Part shown: piece by piece, positions 36,503 to 45,808 of the stretch
Position numbering within the stretch: position 1 is the first letter of the stretch
How the letters are laid out: the number at the start of each line of letters is the position of its first letter
Assembly (NCBI RefSeq): GCF_963664415.1
Contig: NZ_OY761440.1
Coordinates: 434,001-498,000 of the forward strand
Source of the DNA: an uncultured Desulfobacter sp.
Lineage (GTDB): Bacteria > Desulfobacterota > Desulfobacteria > Desulfobacterales > Desulfobacteraceae
Length of the DNA stretch: 64,000 bases
Direction of reading: 5' to 3'
Translations under genes and position numbers: made by a program
Notes under the pieces: generated by a model
Database searches by the model: none
Told to the model about the DNA's origin: nothing
The model's input: the letters and a program-made list of their open reading frames with translations, nothing else

Positions 36503-37063
36503 ATGGTAGCAAGAACAAGCCATTCTCACCCGCTCCAAATTGCTGAAGTTCAGGCCGGCACCGACAGTGGAAAGATTGGGATCACTTTTTGTCCAGGAAA
36601 ACATGATCTCTATGCTGTAACAGGTGTTTGGGCCAGAAATCTGGATCTTGATTTAGATGTAATAAAAGAGTGGGGTGCAAGTCTCGTACTTACGTTATTG
36701 GAAACGGCCGAAATGATAGACCTAAAAGTTCCGACATTGGGAGAGGAAATAGAAGCTCGAGGAATGAAATGGGCTCACTTACCTATTATAGATTATTCTG
36801 TGCCTGATGATAAATTTGAGCAACACTGGCTTATGTATGGTAAAGAAATCCGCCATCGTTTATGTCAGGGTGAGAATATATTGGTTCACTGCAAAGGCGG
36901 CCTGGGAAGAGCCGGAATGATATCCGCGCGTATATTGGTCGAGTTAGGTACTGAACCGGAAAAGGCCATCAGAATGGTGCGCAGAGCACGAAGCGGTGCC
37001 ATTGAAACTTACACTCAGTTGGCATTGGTAAAACAAACGACAGTGATTAATGAAGATCCTTAA
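36503..37063 (+). CDS. Dual-specificity/CDKN3-like protein phosphatase
   Basis: A 186-residue cysteine-based phosphatase. The P-loop is ILVHCKGGLGRAGM (CX5R, catalytic Cys near 135), the general-acid loop is LPIIDYSVPD (Asp), and WGASLVLTLLE gives the family's central strand. The N-terminal 25 residues are extra. Such enzymes remove phosphate from Tyr, Ser or Thr, or from small molecules. Only 2 nt separate it from the kinase-fold gene that follows, so the two are surely co-expressed and may act on the same target. A possible sigma-54 promoter lies upstream. Confidence 0.82.
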   Translation: MVARTSHSHPLQIAEVQAGTDSGKIGITFCPGKHDLYAVTGVWARNLDLDLDVIKEWGASLVLTLLETAEMIDLKVPTLGEEIEARGMKWAHLPIIDYSVPDDKFEQHWLMYGKEIRHRLCQGENILVHCKGGLGRAGMISARILVELGTEPEKAIRMVRRARSGAIETYTQLALVKQTTVINEDP

Positions 37064-37065
37064 AA

Positions 37066-37752
37066 ATGGATTCAAAGATAGATCCAATTGATATTAGCGG
37101 CATGGAGCGGGTTGGCGGGCAATTAGGAACTAACCCTGCAGGGATATACAGCGATAGTAACGGGCTGAAATATTATGTAAAAATGCTGGAGACCCCCATA
37201 CATGCCCTCAATGAATTTTTGGCGGCAAAACTTTATCAGTTAGCCGGAGCACCGGTTTTTAATTACCTTCATAGTATAGATTCTTGTCAAATCGCAACCC
37301 GCTGGGTAGAACTTGATAAAAAAAATCTCTCACAGTTCTCAGAACTTGAACGTAGAGAAGCCCAGCATTGGTTTGCCGTCCATGCCTGGACAGCGAACTG
37401 GGATGCCGCGGGGTTTGCCGGTGACAACCAGGGTATTGCCAATGGTAAAGTGTTAACGCTGGATGTCGGCGGCGCACTTGAGTTTCGTGCTTATGGAGAT
37501 CCAAAAGGAAAAGCTTTTGGATCCCAAGTTGAAGAGCTGAATGTAATGCGCAATGATCAAAATAATCCCCATGCAATGAAACTGTTTTCTGATATGACGC
37601 CTGAACAGTTACATGATTCGATTAAATCTGTAACTAAGATTTCAGATGAAAAAATTAGTGCTGTGATCATCGAAAATAGCGGTAGTGAAAAATTAGTGGA
37701 TAAAATGATTGCCCGCAAAGCGGATATGAATTTCAGATTGAAAACATTGTAG
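37066..37752 (+). CDS. Small kinase-fold protein (phage-polyvalent/HipA-like type)
   Basis: A 228-residue protein with a compact kinase pattern: glycine loop GGQLGTNPAGIYSD, ATP lysine in KYYVKM, helix-C glutamate in LNEFLAAKLYQLAG, a catalytic-loop-like HAWTANWDAAGFAGDNQGI and a metal-binding LTLDVGGALEF (DFG position). GGALEFRAYGDPKGKAFGSQVEELNVM is typical of kinase-like domains in phage minor head and polyvalent proteins; this is my recognition of the pattern, not a search result. Here the domain stands alone, next to a phosphatase. The arrangement suggests a toxin-antitoxin, defense or signalling pair. The substrate is unknown. Confidence 0.6.
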   Translation: MDSKIDPIDISGMERVGGQLGTNPAGIYSDSNGLKYYVKMLETPIHALNEFLAAKLYQLAGAPVFNYLHSIDSCQIATRWVELDKKNLSQFSELERREAQHWFAVHAWTANWDAAGFAGDNQGIANGKVLTLDVGGALEFRAYGDPKGKAFGSQVEELNVMRNDQNNPHAMKLFSDMTPEQLHDSIKSVTKISDEKISAVIIENSGSEKLVDKMIARKADMNFRLKTL

Positions 37753-37870
37753 GAATGTATCCCTGTTATACAAAAAAATATTCAATGATATTCAGGCTCG
37801 TCAGGCCTGATTGTAAATCAGGCAGAACTAACAAAAATAGCCAAAACCCCAATGCCAGACATCACAGCGG

Positions 37871-37910
37871 TTATTTATAGACATATCTGTCGCTTTGCTA
37901 TTCCTCAGAA
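37871..37910. repeat. Third copy of the dispersed AGACAYATCYGTCGCT motif
   Basis: Shares the core found at 11620-11650 (inverted) and 12505-12533. Here it overlaps the last codons and stop of the PAS gene on the minus strand. Confidence 0.5.
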
Positions 37911-39046
37911 ATATCATTATCCGGATAATATTTATCCATACAGTCGTCGCATATCCCGTGACTGAACTCTGCTTCAGAATGATCATGGATATAGGATTCA
38001 ATCTGGGTCCAATACCCTTTATCATCACGAATTTTTTTGCAATGCGAACAGATGGGCAAAAGACCACTTAAAGTCTTAACCTTTTCCTGTGCTCTTTTAA
38101 GCGAAGTGATATCTTCTAATATTATAATGATTCCATCAAATTTGCCGCTTATATCTAAACTTTTAGAGAACTTTATGCTGTAGATAAAGGATTGTTGATT
38201 TAAGGCAATTTGTTTTTCGAAAATCAATGAATCAAGATTGTTGTCTACATAATTATTAATTTCATGTTCAAGCCACGGCAAAAGTTCAGACAGGGCTGCG
38301 CCACCAAAACATGAAGGATCTATAGGCTTATCTTCATCCAGATGTTGCTCTATTTCCAACTGGCGATCTCTACTTAGACAGTAATATTGAGACCCTGGTA
38401 AAATATTTGCTTTAAATAATTCAGCAGCCAAAAGGTTCATGTTATCAATCTTTTTCGCACGATTCAGAATTATCACTGGATTTGGAATACTTTCAAATAT
38501 GGTCAGATATTTATTTTTTTCATTCGTCATCATTCGATTATTGATTTGAAGTTCCAGGATGGCATTATCACCTTTCGAACCTGACCACTCCACACAAAAG
38601 CCAATCTCAATGCGATCAAATATCCTGTTTAAAGATAATTCATAATCCCTAAGGACGGTCCGATCCGTTATTTTATCGTGGACTAAATCAATATAGGACT
38701 GTCGATAATACTTCATTAACCCAAGAAACATGTTTAGACTAACTCCTCTTTCTCTATGTTTTTGTGCTTCAACAATGCCAAACATAGCGATTGGGTCATC
38801 ATTCATATCTTCTTCTGGGGTTAATTCTGGAACAGTCGTATTTGCTTTAAGCCCTTGTAGAATGGAGCCAGTTAAGCCTGATATCGATAGTCGCCAAGCT
38901 TCCTTTAAAGTTGACGTGTAAGCTGAATACCCTTGCTTTAATGCATACTCAAGTATTCTGCTCATCAACCATTCTTCATTGTCTAGGAAGATTGACTCTA
39001 ATAGTTTATATTTTGATTGTTTATTTTCATGTTGTGTTTTTTTCAT
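37898..39046 (-). CDS. PAS-domain sensor protein with C-terminal CxxC tail
   Basis: About 382 residues. The N-terminal region (about 1-150: WLMSRILEYALKQGYSAYTSTLKEAW...FLGLMKYYRQSYIDL) looks like an RsbRD-type helical sensor domain; a PAS domain follows (YLTIFESIPNPVIILNRAKKIDNMNLLAAELF ... DGIIIILEDITSLKRA); the end is a zinc-ribbon-like motif LLPICSHCKKIRDDKGYW...GICDDCMDKYYPD, common at the end of PAS proteins in these bacteria. No kinase or cyclase domain is present, so it must signal through a partner. Start at 39046 (MKKTQHE) preferred over 39082. Confidence 0.7.
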   Translation of the reverse strand: MKKTQHENKQSKYKLLESIFLDNEEWLMSRILEYALKQGYSAYTSTLKEAWRLSISGLTGSILQGLKANTTVPELTPEEDMNDDPIAMFGIVEAQKHRERGVSLNMFLGLMKYYRQSYIDLVHDKITDRTVLRDYELSLNRIFDRIEIGFCVEWSGSKGDNAILELQINNRMMTNEKNKYLTIFESIPNPVIILNRAKKIDNMNLLAAELFKANILPGSQYYCLSRDRQLEIEQHLDEDKPIDPSCFGGAALSELLPWLEHEINNYVDNNLDSLIFEKQIALNQQSFIYSIKFSKSLDISGKFDGIIIILEDITSLKRAQEKVKTLSGLLPICSHCKKIRDDKGYWTQIESYIHDHSEAEFSHGICDDCMDKYYPDNDISEE

Positions 39047-39269
39047 ACTTCTTATTTTACACAAACCAACGCTGAAAAACAATAATCCAAAAACTCAGCT
39101 AATAAGAACCCACAACATAATGGTATACAGGCTTGCCCAAGCCTATCTGAGAGCAGCATTCAATAACAAAAGAAGCCAACGCCCTTACTGGAAAGGGTTT
39201 TAGGCGTAAGCGGTCAAAGGACCCCATCTACAAATCGTTAACGCGACATGAAAAGATGAGCCAATTTCA

Positions 39270-39530
39270 ATTAGCAAAGGTTCATCATATGTCAGCAACA
39301 AAGAAGAAAAACCAAAAGCTTACCAAATTTTGGGAGCACCGATATGCGCAAGTCCATTGATGGGTTATCCATACTTGTGAGCGAAAAGTTAAATTTGGAT
39401 CCACTCTCAGGACACATGTTCGTATTCTGTAATCGGAAACAGAACATATTGAAAATCCTGTATTGGGATCGCAATGGATTCTGTCTTTGGCACAACTACT
39501 TGTCTTCACACTACACCGCCTTCGGTTCCA
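39270..39530 (+). pseudogene. IS66 accessory gene (TnpA/TnpB) remnant
   Basis: DMRKSIDGLSILVSEKLNLDPLSGHMFVFCNR and ILYWDRNGFCLWH are the TnpB signature of IS66 elements, open from 39344 but losing similarity after about 39515. Just before it, in another frame, is a short KKKNQKLTKFWEHRY piece that resembles a TnpA start. The gene is a deletion remnant. The remaining 39083-39975 has no intact gene; a 75-codon frame at 39591 was not recognised. Confidence 0.75.
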
Positions 39531-39975
39531 GATCAGTGTTTTTAAGAAGATTAAATGCATCCAAATGGTCATATATGACACACCTTTGGTGTGGCGGGAC
39601 GGATCAGGGGGATAACAAAAAAAACACGCCAGAAGGTAGCGGGCTGCAACGGGATTGTCAATTCATCAATGTTGTATGATGTCATCGGGATTCTGGCCCT
39701 CGTTACCGAGGGAACCGTATCCGTCCCGGTGAATGCCTGCGTTCACATCCAGACCAAAGGCATTAACCGGATCAGCCCCATGCAATTGGGACCTATGATG
39801 CGCAGCCCGAAGCGATAGGCGATTTTCTGATTTTTACCCTTGGAATCCATTATTGATTGTCATTTTTGCTGTCATTGGTCATCCGATTCATTTTTTTCTT
39901 TGTTTTTTTCATCATGCCCTCCCATGGCTTTCCTGTCAGTGTCACACCATTGCCGCTGCGCAACAATGGATGAGC

Positions 39976-41835
39976 TCACATCATGGCTCTGAGTTCTTCC
40001 CCCCGGACGGTTTCCTGGATAGCGAGAAGTGCGGCCAGTTTATCCAGCAGCCACCTTTTGTCTGAAAGGATCTTTTGCACCCGCAGATGCGCCTCTTCCA
40101 TCATCAGTGAGACCGCTTCATCCATCCGGGCCGCGGTTTCCTCACTGTAATTTTTCTCGGAAGAATAGCCCTGGGGCAGAAACATGGGGGTTCGGGGACG
40201 GTCATAACTGACAAGACCGATCTTTTCATTCATGCCGTATTCCGCCACCATGGACCGGATGATGTCCGTTGCCCGCTGGAGGTCATTTTGGGCCCCGGTT
40301 GATGTCTCGTTAAATACCAGCTCTTCTGCTACCCGGCCGCCCAGAAGCACGGCCAGCCGGTCAAGCAGTTCAGACCGCGTCATCAGGTATCTGTCTTCGG
40401 TGGGTTGCTGCTGGGTGTATCCCAGGGCTGCGATCCCCCGGGGAAGAATGGATATCTTATGGACAGGGTCGGCAAGGGCAACGGATTCGGCCACAATGGC
40501 ATGGCCGGACTCATGAAAGGCCACAATTTCTTTTTCACGGGCATTCATCACTCGGTTCTTTTTTTGAAGCCCGCCGATCACCCGATCGATGGCCTCGTCA
40601 AAATCACTGGGTTCCACCATGTCCTTGTTGCTTCTGGCCGCCAGCAGGGCACTCTCATTGACAATATTGGCAAGATCCGCACCCACAAAACCGGGGGTGC
40701 GGCCGGCGATCTTGGAAAGATCCACATCATCCCCCAGAACCACCTGTCTGGAGTGTATTTTCAGAATGGCTTCCCGGCCGTTGATATCCGGCCGGTCCAC
40801 CAGGACCTGCCGGTCCAGGCGCCCGGGTCGCAGGAGTGCCGGATCCAGGATTTCCGGCCGATTGGTAGCGGCCATGATGATGACCCCTTTATTGGTATCA
40901 AAGCCGTCCATCTCCACCAGAAGCTGGTTCAATGTCTGCTCCCGTTCGTCATGGCCTCCCATGGCATTCATTCCCCGGGCCTTGCCCAGGGCATCCAGCT
41001 CGTCGATAAAGATGATGCATGGGGCCTGGGCTGCGGCCTGGGAGAAAAGATCCCGGACCCTGGCCGCGCCGACCCCCACAAACATCTCCACAAACTCAGA
41101 GCCGTTGATGCTGAAAAAAGGCACCTTTGCCTCACCTGCCACCGCCCTTGCCAGAAGGGTTTTACCGGTTCCAGGCGGTCCCACCAGAAGGACGCCTTTG
41201 GGGATCCGTCCCCCCAGTTTCTGGAATTTTTCCGGGGTGGTTAAAAAATCCACAACCTCTTCCAGTTCCTCCCGGGCCTCGTCAATGCCGGCCACATCCT
41301 CAAAAGAGACCCGGGTGTCGCTCTCTGCAAAAATCTTGGCCTTATTTTTACCAAAGGACATCACCCCTGAGCCGCCGCCCATATTTTTTGCGGTGAACCG
41401 CCAGATCAGAAAGAGAAAGCCAAGGGGCAGAACCCAGGACAAAAGGATGCCCCATAATCGGTTCTCGGTCCGGCCAGAATATTGGATCTTGCGCTCATCC
41501 ATCTCTTTTGCAAGGCCCGGATCATTCACCCGGACGGTAACAAATTTCTGCCCCTGTACGCCCTTGAGAATACCTTCAATCTTCTCGGGACCTATCAGAA
41601 TGTCATCCACGCTGCCCTCGGCCATGGCCTGCTTGAAACGGCTGTAGGGAATCGTCTCTGTCTTAGGAGCAAAAAAAGACTGCTGCAGATAGACAAGCCC
41701 CCAAAAAATGATGAGAACCGTCCAGAAATTTAAAAGAGGCGCCCCGGGTTTCTTGTCTGATGCGGCCTGTGTTCGACCAAAGAGGCTGCGCAATTTTTCC
41801 TGGATGGTGTTAATCGGATTGGGTTTGTTTGACAT
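39976..41835 (-). CDS. ftsH: ATP-dependent zinc metalloprotease FtsH
   Basis: A 619-residue FtsH. Two membrane segments (NFWTVLIIFWGLVYLQQSFF, LWGILLSWVLPLGFLFLIWRF) flank a small periplasmic domain; then the AAA+ module with Walker A GPPGTGKT, Walker B IIFIDELDALG and the SRH (ATNRPEILDPALLRPGRLDRQ), and the protease with HESGH. It degrades membrane and short-lived cytoplasmic proteins. Start at 41835 (MSNKPNP) preferred. It is the last gene of a radical SAM-grpE-ftsH unit behind a sigma-54 promoter, so it is probably an inducible second FtsH and not the housekeeping copy. Confidence 0.92.
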   Translation of the reverse strand: MSNKPNPINTIQEKLRSLFGRTQAASDKKPGAPLLNFWTVLIIFWGLVYLQQSFFAPKTETIPYSRFKQAMAEGSVDDILIGPEKIEGILKGVQGQKFVTVRVNDPGLAKEMDERKIQYSGRTENRLWGILLSWVLPLGFLFLIWRFTAKNMGGGSGVMSFGKNKAKIFAESDTRVSFEDVAGIDEAREELEEVVDFLTTPEKFQKLGGRIPKGVLLVGPPGTGKTLLARAVAGEAKVPFFSINGSEFVEMFVGVGAARVRDLFSQAAAQAPCIIFIDELDALGKARGMNAMGGHDEREQTLNQLLVEMDGFDTNKGVIIMAATNRPEILDPALLRPGRLDRQVLVDRPDINGREAILKIHSRQVVLGDDVDLSKIAGRTPGFVGADLANIVNESALLAARSNKDMVEPSDFDEAIDRVIGGLQKKNRVMNAREKEIVAFHESGHAIVAESVALADPVHKISILPRGIAALGYTQQQPTEDRYLMTRSELLDRLAVLLGGRVAEELVFNETSTGAQNDLQRATDIIRSMVAEYGMNEKIGLVSYDRPRTPMFLPQGYSSEKNYSEETAARMDEAVSLMMEEAHLRVQKILSDKRWLLDKLAALLAIQETVRGEELRAMM

Positions 41836-42000
41836 GGACTGAATCCTTTTCAGCAATCATAGACAACGCAGTTTCTACCACTGGACTTGGCCTTGATCCT
41901 ACTATGTTTTCTTTTTCCACGGAAGTCCGATCCAAGTTCTCCCACGGCCGGACCGATTTACTGTTTGCTCCGGATGCAGCGGTTGGGGGCGGAAGTGCTT

Positions 42001-42546
42001 TTACCCCGCCGCCACCAGGACCTGGGCCGGGCGCAGCAGTTTGCCGTGATATAAATATCCTTTTCTTTCAACCCTTACCACGGTATGGGCAATTGCTGCA
42101 GGATTCCGGACCACTCCGAGGGCGTCATGGATCTTCGGGTCAAACACGGCGCCTAAAGCCTCAATTGGCTGGACCTCATGTTTGATAAAAAACTGATCCA
42201 GAATGCCTTTGAGCCCTTGGATTCCCTGGAAGATATTGCGGCTGTCATCTTCACTTGAGATATGGTTCAAAGCAAGATCCAGCCCGTCAGCCAGCTTGAT
42301 CACATCTTTGAGCAGTTCTGTTCTTTGCCCCTCTATTTCAAGAGCGGAGGCGCGTGCCAGGCGCTTTTTCGTGTTTTCCAGATCAGCGAGCAGATAATAA
42401 TATTTCTCCTCCCAGTCAGATGCCGGATCTGAGGTTTGCGCCTCCGGCCCCCTCAGCCCTGAAAATTCATCTTCCAGGCCGTAGCCGGGTTTGGAATAAG
42501 AATCTTTCAGTGTAGCATAGATTTTTTTTTGAATTTTATTGACCAT
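42001..42546 (-). CDS. grpE: GrpE-like nucleotide exchange factor
   Basis: A 181-residue GrpE: a disordered N-terminus, the long helix (WEEKYYYLLADLENTKKRLARASALEIEGQRTELLKDVIKLADGLDLAL) and the C-terminal beta-wing with FDPKIHDALGVV and VVRVERKGYLYHGKLLRPAQVLVA. It releases ADP from DnaK. No dnaK or dnaJ accompanies it, which is unusual. It overlaps the radical SAM gene by 11 nt and is 165 nt from ftsH; an extra paralog of the main GrpE is likely. Confidence 0.85.
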   Translation of the reverse strand: MVNKIQKKIYATLKDSYSKPGYGLEDEFSGLRGPEAQTSDPASDWEEKYYYLLADLENTKKRLARASALEIEGQRTELLKDVIKLADGLDLALNHISSEDDSRNIFQGIQGLKGILDQFFIKHEVQPIEALGAVFDPKIHDALGVVRNPAAIAHTVVRVERKGYLYHGKLLRPAQVLVAAG

Positions 42547-44035
42547 CTTTACTCCTTATATAGATATAACGTTCACAGATTTTCCGGTAATGATACCCGT
42601 ATATGGATAAGGTAACGGCCACAGAAATCAGCCGGGGTTTTCTAAGGAGGGTCCACAGAATCAGCTGCCAATAGCAGAACCGCTCTTTTCCCAGGATACC
42701 CAGCCTGAGGCTTGCCCTGAAAAAAGAGAGAAACCGCTGGAAGTCCAGGGGCTGGAACACCTCCGGGGGCGTGAGGGCACGCAACTGCGTCCTTACCCGC
42801 CGGTAATAGTTTGCCGGGGAATAAATCTGTTTCATGATCCGTTGATACCCCTTTGACAGCGCCTCCATTCCCATCCGGGGCAGAATATTGGTTGTGCCGT
42901 CCACATTATCTCCGGTAAATGGCCTGACTACCCGGCTCTGGCGCTGAAGCCTGTCAAACAGACGGGTTCCGGGAGGGGCCTGAAGCATCCCCACCATGGC
43001 CATGACGATTCCACTGTTCTGGATAAAATCGATCTGGCGTTGAAAAATGGAGGGCGGGTCACTGTCAAATCCCACGATAAACCCGCCCATCACCTGCAGG
43101 CCGCTGCGGTGGATGATGGCCACGCTTTCAAGCAGATCCCTGTTTTTATTCTGGATTTTATGGCATTCGCTCAAGGCGGTTTCATCCGGGGACTCGATGC
43201 CGATGAAGACCGAGTCAAATCCCGCCTTTACCATCAGGGAAAGCAGGTCCGGATCATCGGCCAGGTTGATGGAACATTCCGTGAAAAAGACACATCCCTT
43301 TTTCTCCTTGCGCCATTGGATCAGGGCCGGAAGCAGATGGTCTTTCAGAAATCGCTTGTTGCCGATAAAATTATCATCCACAAAAAATATGCTGCTTCTC
43401 CAGCCCATATCATAGATACGGTCCAGTTCCCCAATGATCTGGCCGGGGGTTTTCAGCCGGGGCTTGTGTCCGAACAATGCGGTGACATTGCAAAAATCGC
43501 AGTTAAAGGGGCACCCCCTGGAAAACTGGATGCTCAATGCGGCATACCGGTTTACCTTCAACAGATGCCACAGGGGAACCGGCGTCTCACTAAGGTCACT
43601 GAACTCTCCCGCCCGATAGATCTTTTTTGCCTGGCCCTTTTCCAGGTCTGATAAAAACAGGGGCAGTGTCAGCTCTGCTTCATCCAGCACCAGGTGATCC
43701 GCAGTCCCGAATTGCTCCGGTTCAGCAGTGAAAAGAGGACCGCCGCAAACGATGGGCACCGGCAAGGCTTTGCACCGGTCAATAATCCGGCAGGCGGATT
43801 CGCGCTGAACCGTCATTCCACCCATAAAGACCATGTCCGCCCATAACAGGTCCGTGTCGCTCAGACGTTCCACATTGGTATCCACAAGTTTCTTGGACCA
43901 TTTTTCGGGCAGCAGCGCAGCCACCGTCAGAAGGCCCAATGGAGGAAAAGCGGCTTTTTTGCCGATGAAACTGACCGCATGATTAAAGGACCAGAAAGTG
44001 TCAGGAAATTCGGGATAAATCAGTAAAATATTCAT
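42536..44035 (-). CDS. B12-binding radical SAM protein
   Basis: A 499-residue protein: cobalamin-type N-terminal Rossmann domain (MNILLIYPEFPDTFWSF ... DMVFMGGMTVQRESA ... VPIVCGGPLFT), radical SAM core with CPFNCDFC (4Fe-4S) near 190, FFVDDNFIGNKRFL and VFIGIESPDETAL, and a C-terminal helical DUF4070-type region (about 360-490). Such enzymes methylate or otherwise modify lipids or small molecules; the substrate is unknown. The ATG at 44035 is preceded by GGAGGTCCC. It heads the operon behind the -24/-12 promoter at 44089-44104; linkage to chaperone and protease genes suggests a stress-related membrane modification. Confidence 0.82.
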   Translation of the reverse strand: MNILLIYPEFPDTFWSFNHAVSFIGKKAAFPPLGLLTVAALLPEKWSKKLVDTNVERLSDTDLLWADMVFMGGMTVQRESACRIIDRCKALPVPIVCGGPLFTAEPEQFGTADHLVLDEAELTLPLFLSDLEKGQAKKIYRAGEFSDLSETPVPLWHLLKVNRYAALSIQFSRGCPFNCDFCNVTALFGHKPRLKTPGQIIGELDRIYDMGWRSSIFFVDDNFIGNKRFLKDHLLPALIQWRKEKKGCVFFTECSINLADDPDLLSLMVKAGFDSVFIGIESPDETALSECHKIQNKNRDLLESVAIIHRSGLQVMGGFIVGFDSDPPSIFQRQIDFIQNSGIVMAMVGMLQAPPGTRLFDRLQRQSRVVRPFTGDNVDGTTNILPRMGMEALSKGYQRIMKQIYSPANYYRRVRTQLRALTPPEVFQPLDFQRFLSFFRASLRLGILGKERFCYWQLILWTLLRKPRLISVAVTLSIYGYHYRKICERYIYIRSKDGQ

Positions 44036-44088
44036 TTGGGACCTCCTTTTACCCGTTTTTCCGGGGCGGGATTGCTGTAACCTGATAG

Positions 44089-44104
44089 AGCAATCATTGT
44101 GCCA
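44089..44104 (-). promoter_or_regulatory. Sigma-54 (-24/-12) promoter of the radical SAM-grpE-ftsH operon
   Basis: On the minus strand TGGCACAATGATTGCT, an exact match to TGGCAC-N5-TTGCW. Transcription would begin near 44077, about 40 nt before the radical SAM start codon. The sigma-54 activator gene lies directly upstream (44306-45808), so it is the likely regulator. Confidence 0.85.
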
Positions 44105-44305
44105 GGGGACGGGTCGGGGAAGTCATTCTATGATGATGCCGGAATTTAAGGAGTAACACTCAAAGGAGGGGAGCTTGTTTAAGGAGGTCGGATGGCCTCA
44201 AAGGCGGTCGTATTTGTTCAATTGGTCATATGGTGCCTTTTAAGGTTCCTGTTTTGGAATCAGCTGCAGGATCGCAAAAGGATCGGCCACAAGAAAAAAT
44301 AGGCC

Positions 44306-45808
44306 TCATTGGGAATCAAAGGGAAGGCGCTCGGGAGGAACAATGGAGAGTTTGCGCATGCGGGCACGCAATGTGCTGCGGTTAAGGCCTAAGATCTGGG
44401 CGGCACTGTTCTTGCCGCTGACTTTCCAGTGGGTCTGTTCGAGTACGCGGATGATATAATCGCGTTCAACCGCCTCCAGGGTTTTAAAGTCTTTGCTCAA
44501 ATGCCTGTAGGATTTTTCCAGATCATCCGCCAGATGGAGTTTAGGGCTTGATGAATTAATCACTGCCCGTTCAAGGACATTTTCCATCTCCCGGACGTTT
44601 CCCGGCCAGTGATAATTTGAAAGGGCATTCATCACGTTTTGGGGAACCACCTTGATCTGTTTTCCCAGTCTCCGGGATATTTTTTTAATATAAAAATCTG
44701 TCAAGAGGGGGATATCCTCTTTTCTTTCACGCAGCGGCGGCATGGTAATGGGAAAGACATTGAGCCGGTACCACAGATCTTTTCTGAAACGCCCTTTTTC
44801 AACTTCATCCTCAAGGTTCCGGTTTGTCGCGGCAATGATCCGTACATCCACCTTGGTAGTGCGAGAACTGCCCAATCGCTCGAATTCACCGTCTTGAATG
44901 ACCCTGAGCAGCTTTGGCTGCAATTCCAGAGGCAGTTCTCCGATTTCATCCAGAAACAGGGTGGCTTTGTCAGCAATTTCAAATCGCCCTTTTTGGTTGC
45001 GGTCGGCCCCGGTAAACGCTCCTTTTTCATGACCGAAAAGTTCGCTTTCTATAAGATTTAAGGGTAATGCCGCACAATTGATTTTGACCAGTGCCCGGTT
45101 TTTCCGGTTGCTGTTGCTGTGAATTGCCCGGGCCACAAGCTCTTTACCTGTCCCTGTCTCACCGAGAACCATCACCGTTGTGTTGCTTTGGGCAATCTGC
45201 TCAACTTTGAAGAGCACATATTTAAGCCCGTCACTCTGGCCGATAATGCTCTCGTGATTATGTTCCAGCTTAATTTCTTCTTTAAGATACGCCTGTTCAT
45301 CTTCAAGTTGCTTTTTCAGTACTTCGATTTTCTTTAAGGATTTTTCGACAATTCGTTTTTCCTCTACGGTTTTCTGTTTTTCTAAAACAAGCTGTTCGGT
45401 CCTTTTTTTTACGATATCCTCAAGATTCCGCTTGTAATGCTCTTTTTCGGTCACATCCTCAATGGCCAGCAGAATCAACTCCACTTTTTTGAAATCGTTA
45501 TAAATTCTTCGGGCATTCAGATGCATGATTTTTGGCCCGATGCCTTCAAAGGAATGCTCCACTTCGAAATCATTGAACACGGTGTTTTCAGGGAGGATCT
45601 TCTCAAGTAATTCTCTGAGTCTGGGGATATTCCACTGCCCGTTGCCAAGGTCATAAATTAAAACGCCCTCTGTCTCTTCCTGCTTGGCACAAAAGGCCAC
45701 GTAAAACGCATGATTTGCTCTGACAATTTTTAAATCGGCATCAAGAACCACGAGCGGTTCACGCACTGAATTGAGAATATTAGTGAAAATGTCTAAAAAG
45801 TTTTGCAT
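44306..45808 (-). CDS. Sigma-54-dependent transcriptional activator with PAS sensor
   Basis: A 500-residue NtrC-family regulator. PAS domain at the N-terminus (about 8-120: VREPLVVLDADLKIVRANHAFY), a coiled-coil linker (about 125-185), AAA+ domain with GETGTGKE, the sigma-54 contact loop GAFTGA, Walker B TLFLDEIGELP and the R-finger region, then a Fis-type HTH at the end (AAQILGLNRSTLRARMRKL). No receiver domain: it senses a signal directly by PAS. It is transcribed in the same direction as, and just upstream of, the operon with a perfect -24/-12 promoter. Confidence 0.92.
   Translation of the reverse strand: MQNFLDIFTNILNSVREPLVVLDADLKIVRANHAFYVAFCAKQEETEGVLIYDLGNGQWNIPRLRELLEKILPENTVFNDFEVEHSFEGIGPKIMHLNARRIYNDFKKVELILLAIEDVTEKEHYKRNLEDIVKKRTEQLVLEKQKTVEEKRIVEKSLKKIEVLKKQLEDEQAYLKEEIKLEHNHESIIGQSDGLKYVLFKVEQIAQSNTTVMVLGETGTGKELVARAIHSNSNRKNRALVKINCAALPLNLIESELFGHEKGAFTGADRNQKGRFEIADKATLFLDEIGELPLELQPKLLRVIQDGEFERLGSSRTTKVDVRIIAATNRNLEDEVEKGRFRKDLWYRLNVFPITMPPLRERKEDIPLLTDFYIKKISRRLGKQIKVVPQNVMNALSNYHWPGNVREMENVLERAVINSSSPKLHLADDLEKSYRHLSKDFKTLEAVERDYIIRVLEQTHWKVSGKNSAAQILGLNRSTLRARMRKLSIVPPERLPFDSQ

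Noticed and set aside
39591..39818. 75-codon plus-strand frame upstream of ftsH 3' end
   Set aside because: No recognisable family; left unannotated as possible decayed sequence next to the IS66 remnant.
40405..41647. Two long plus-strand frames over ftsH
   Set aside because: They are shadows of the highly conserved FtsH coding sequence on the minus strand.
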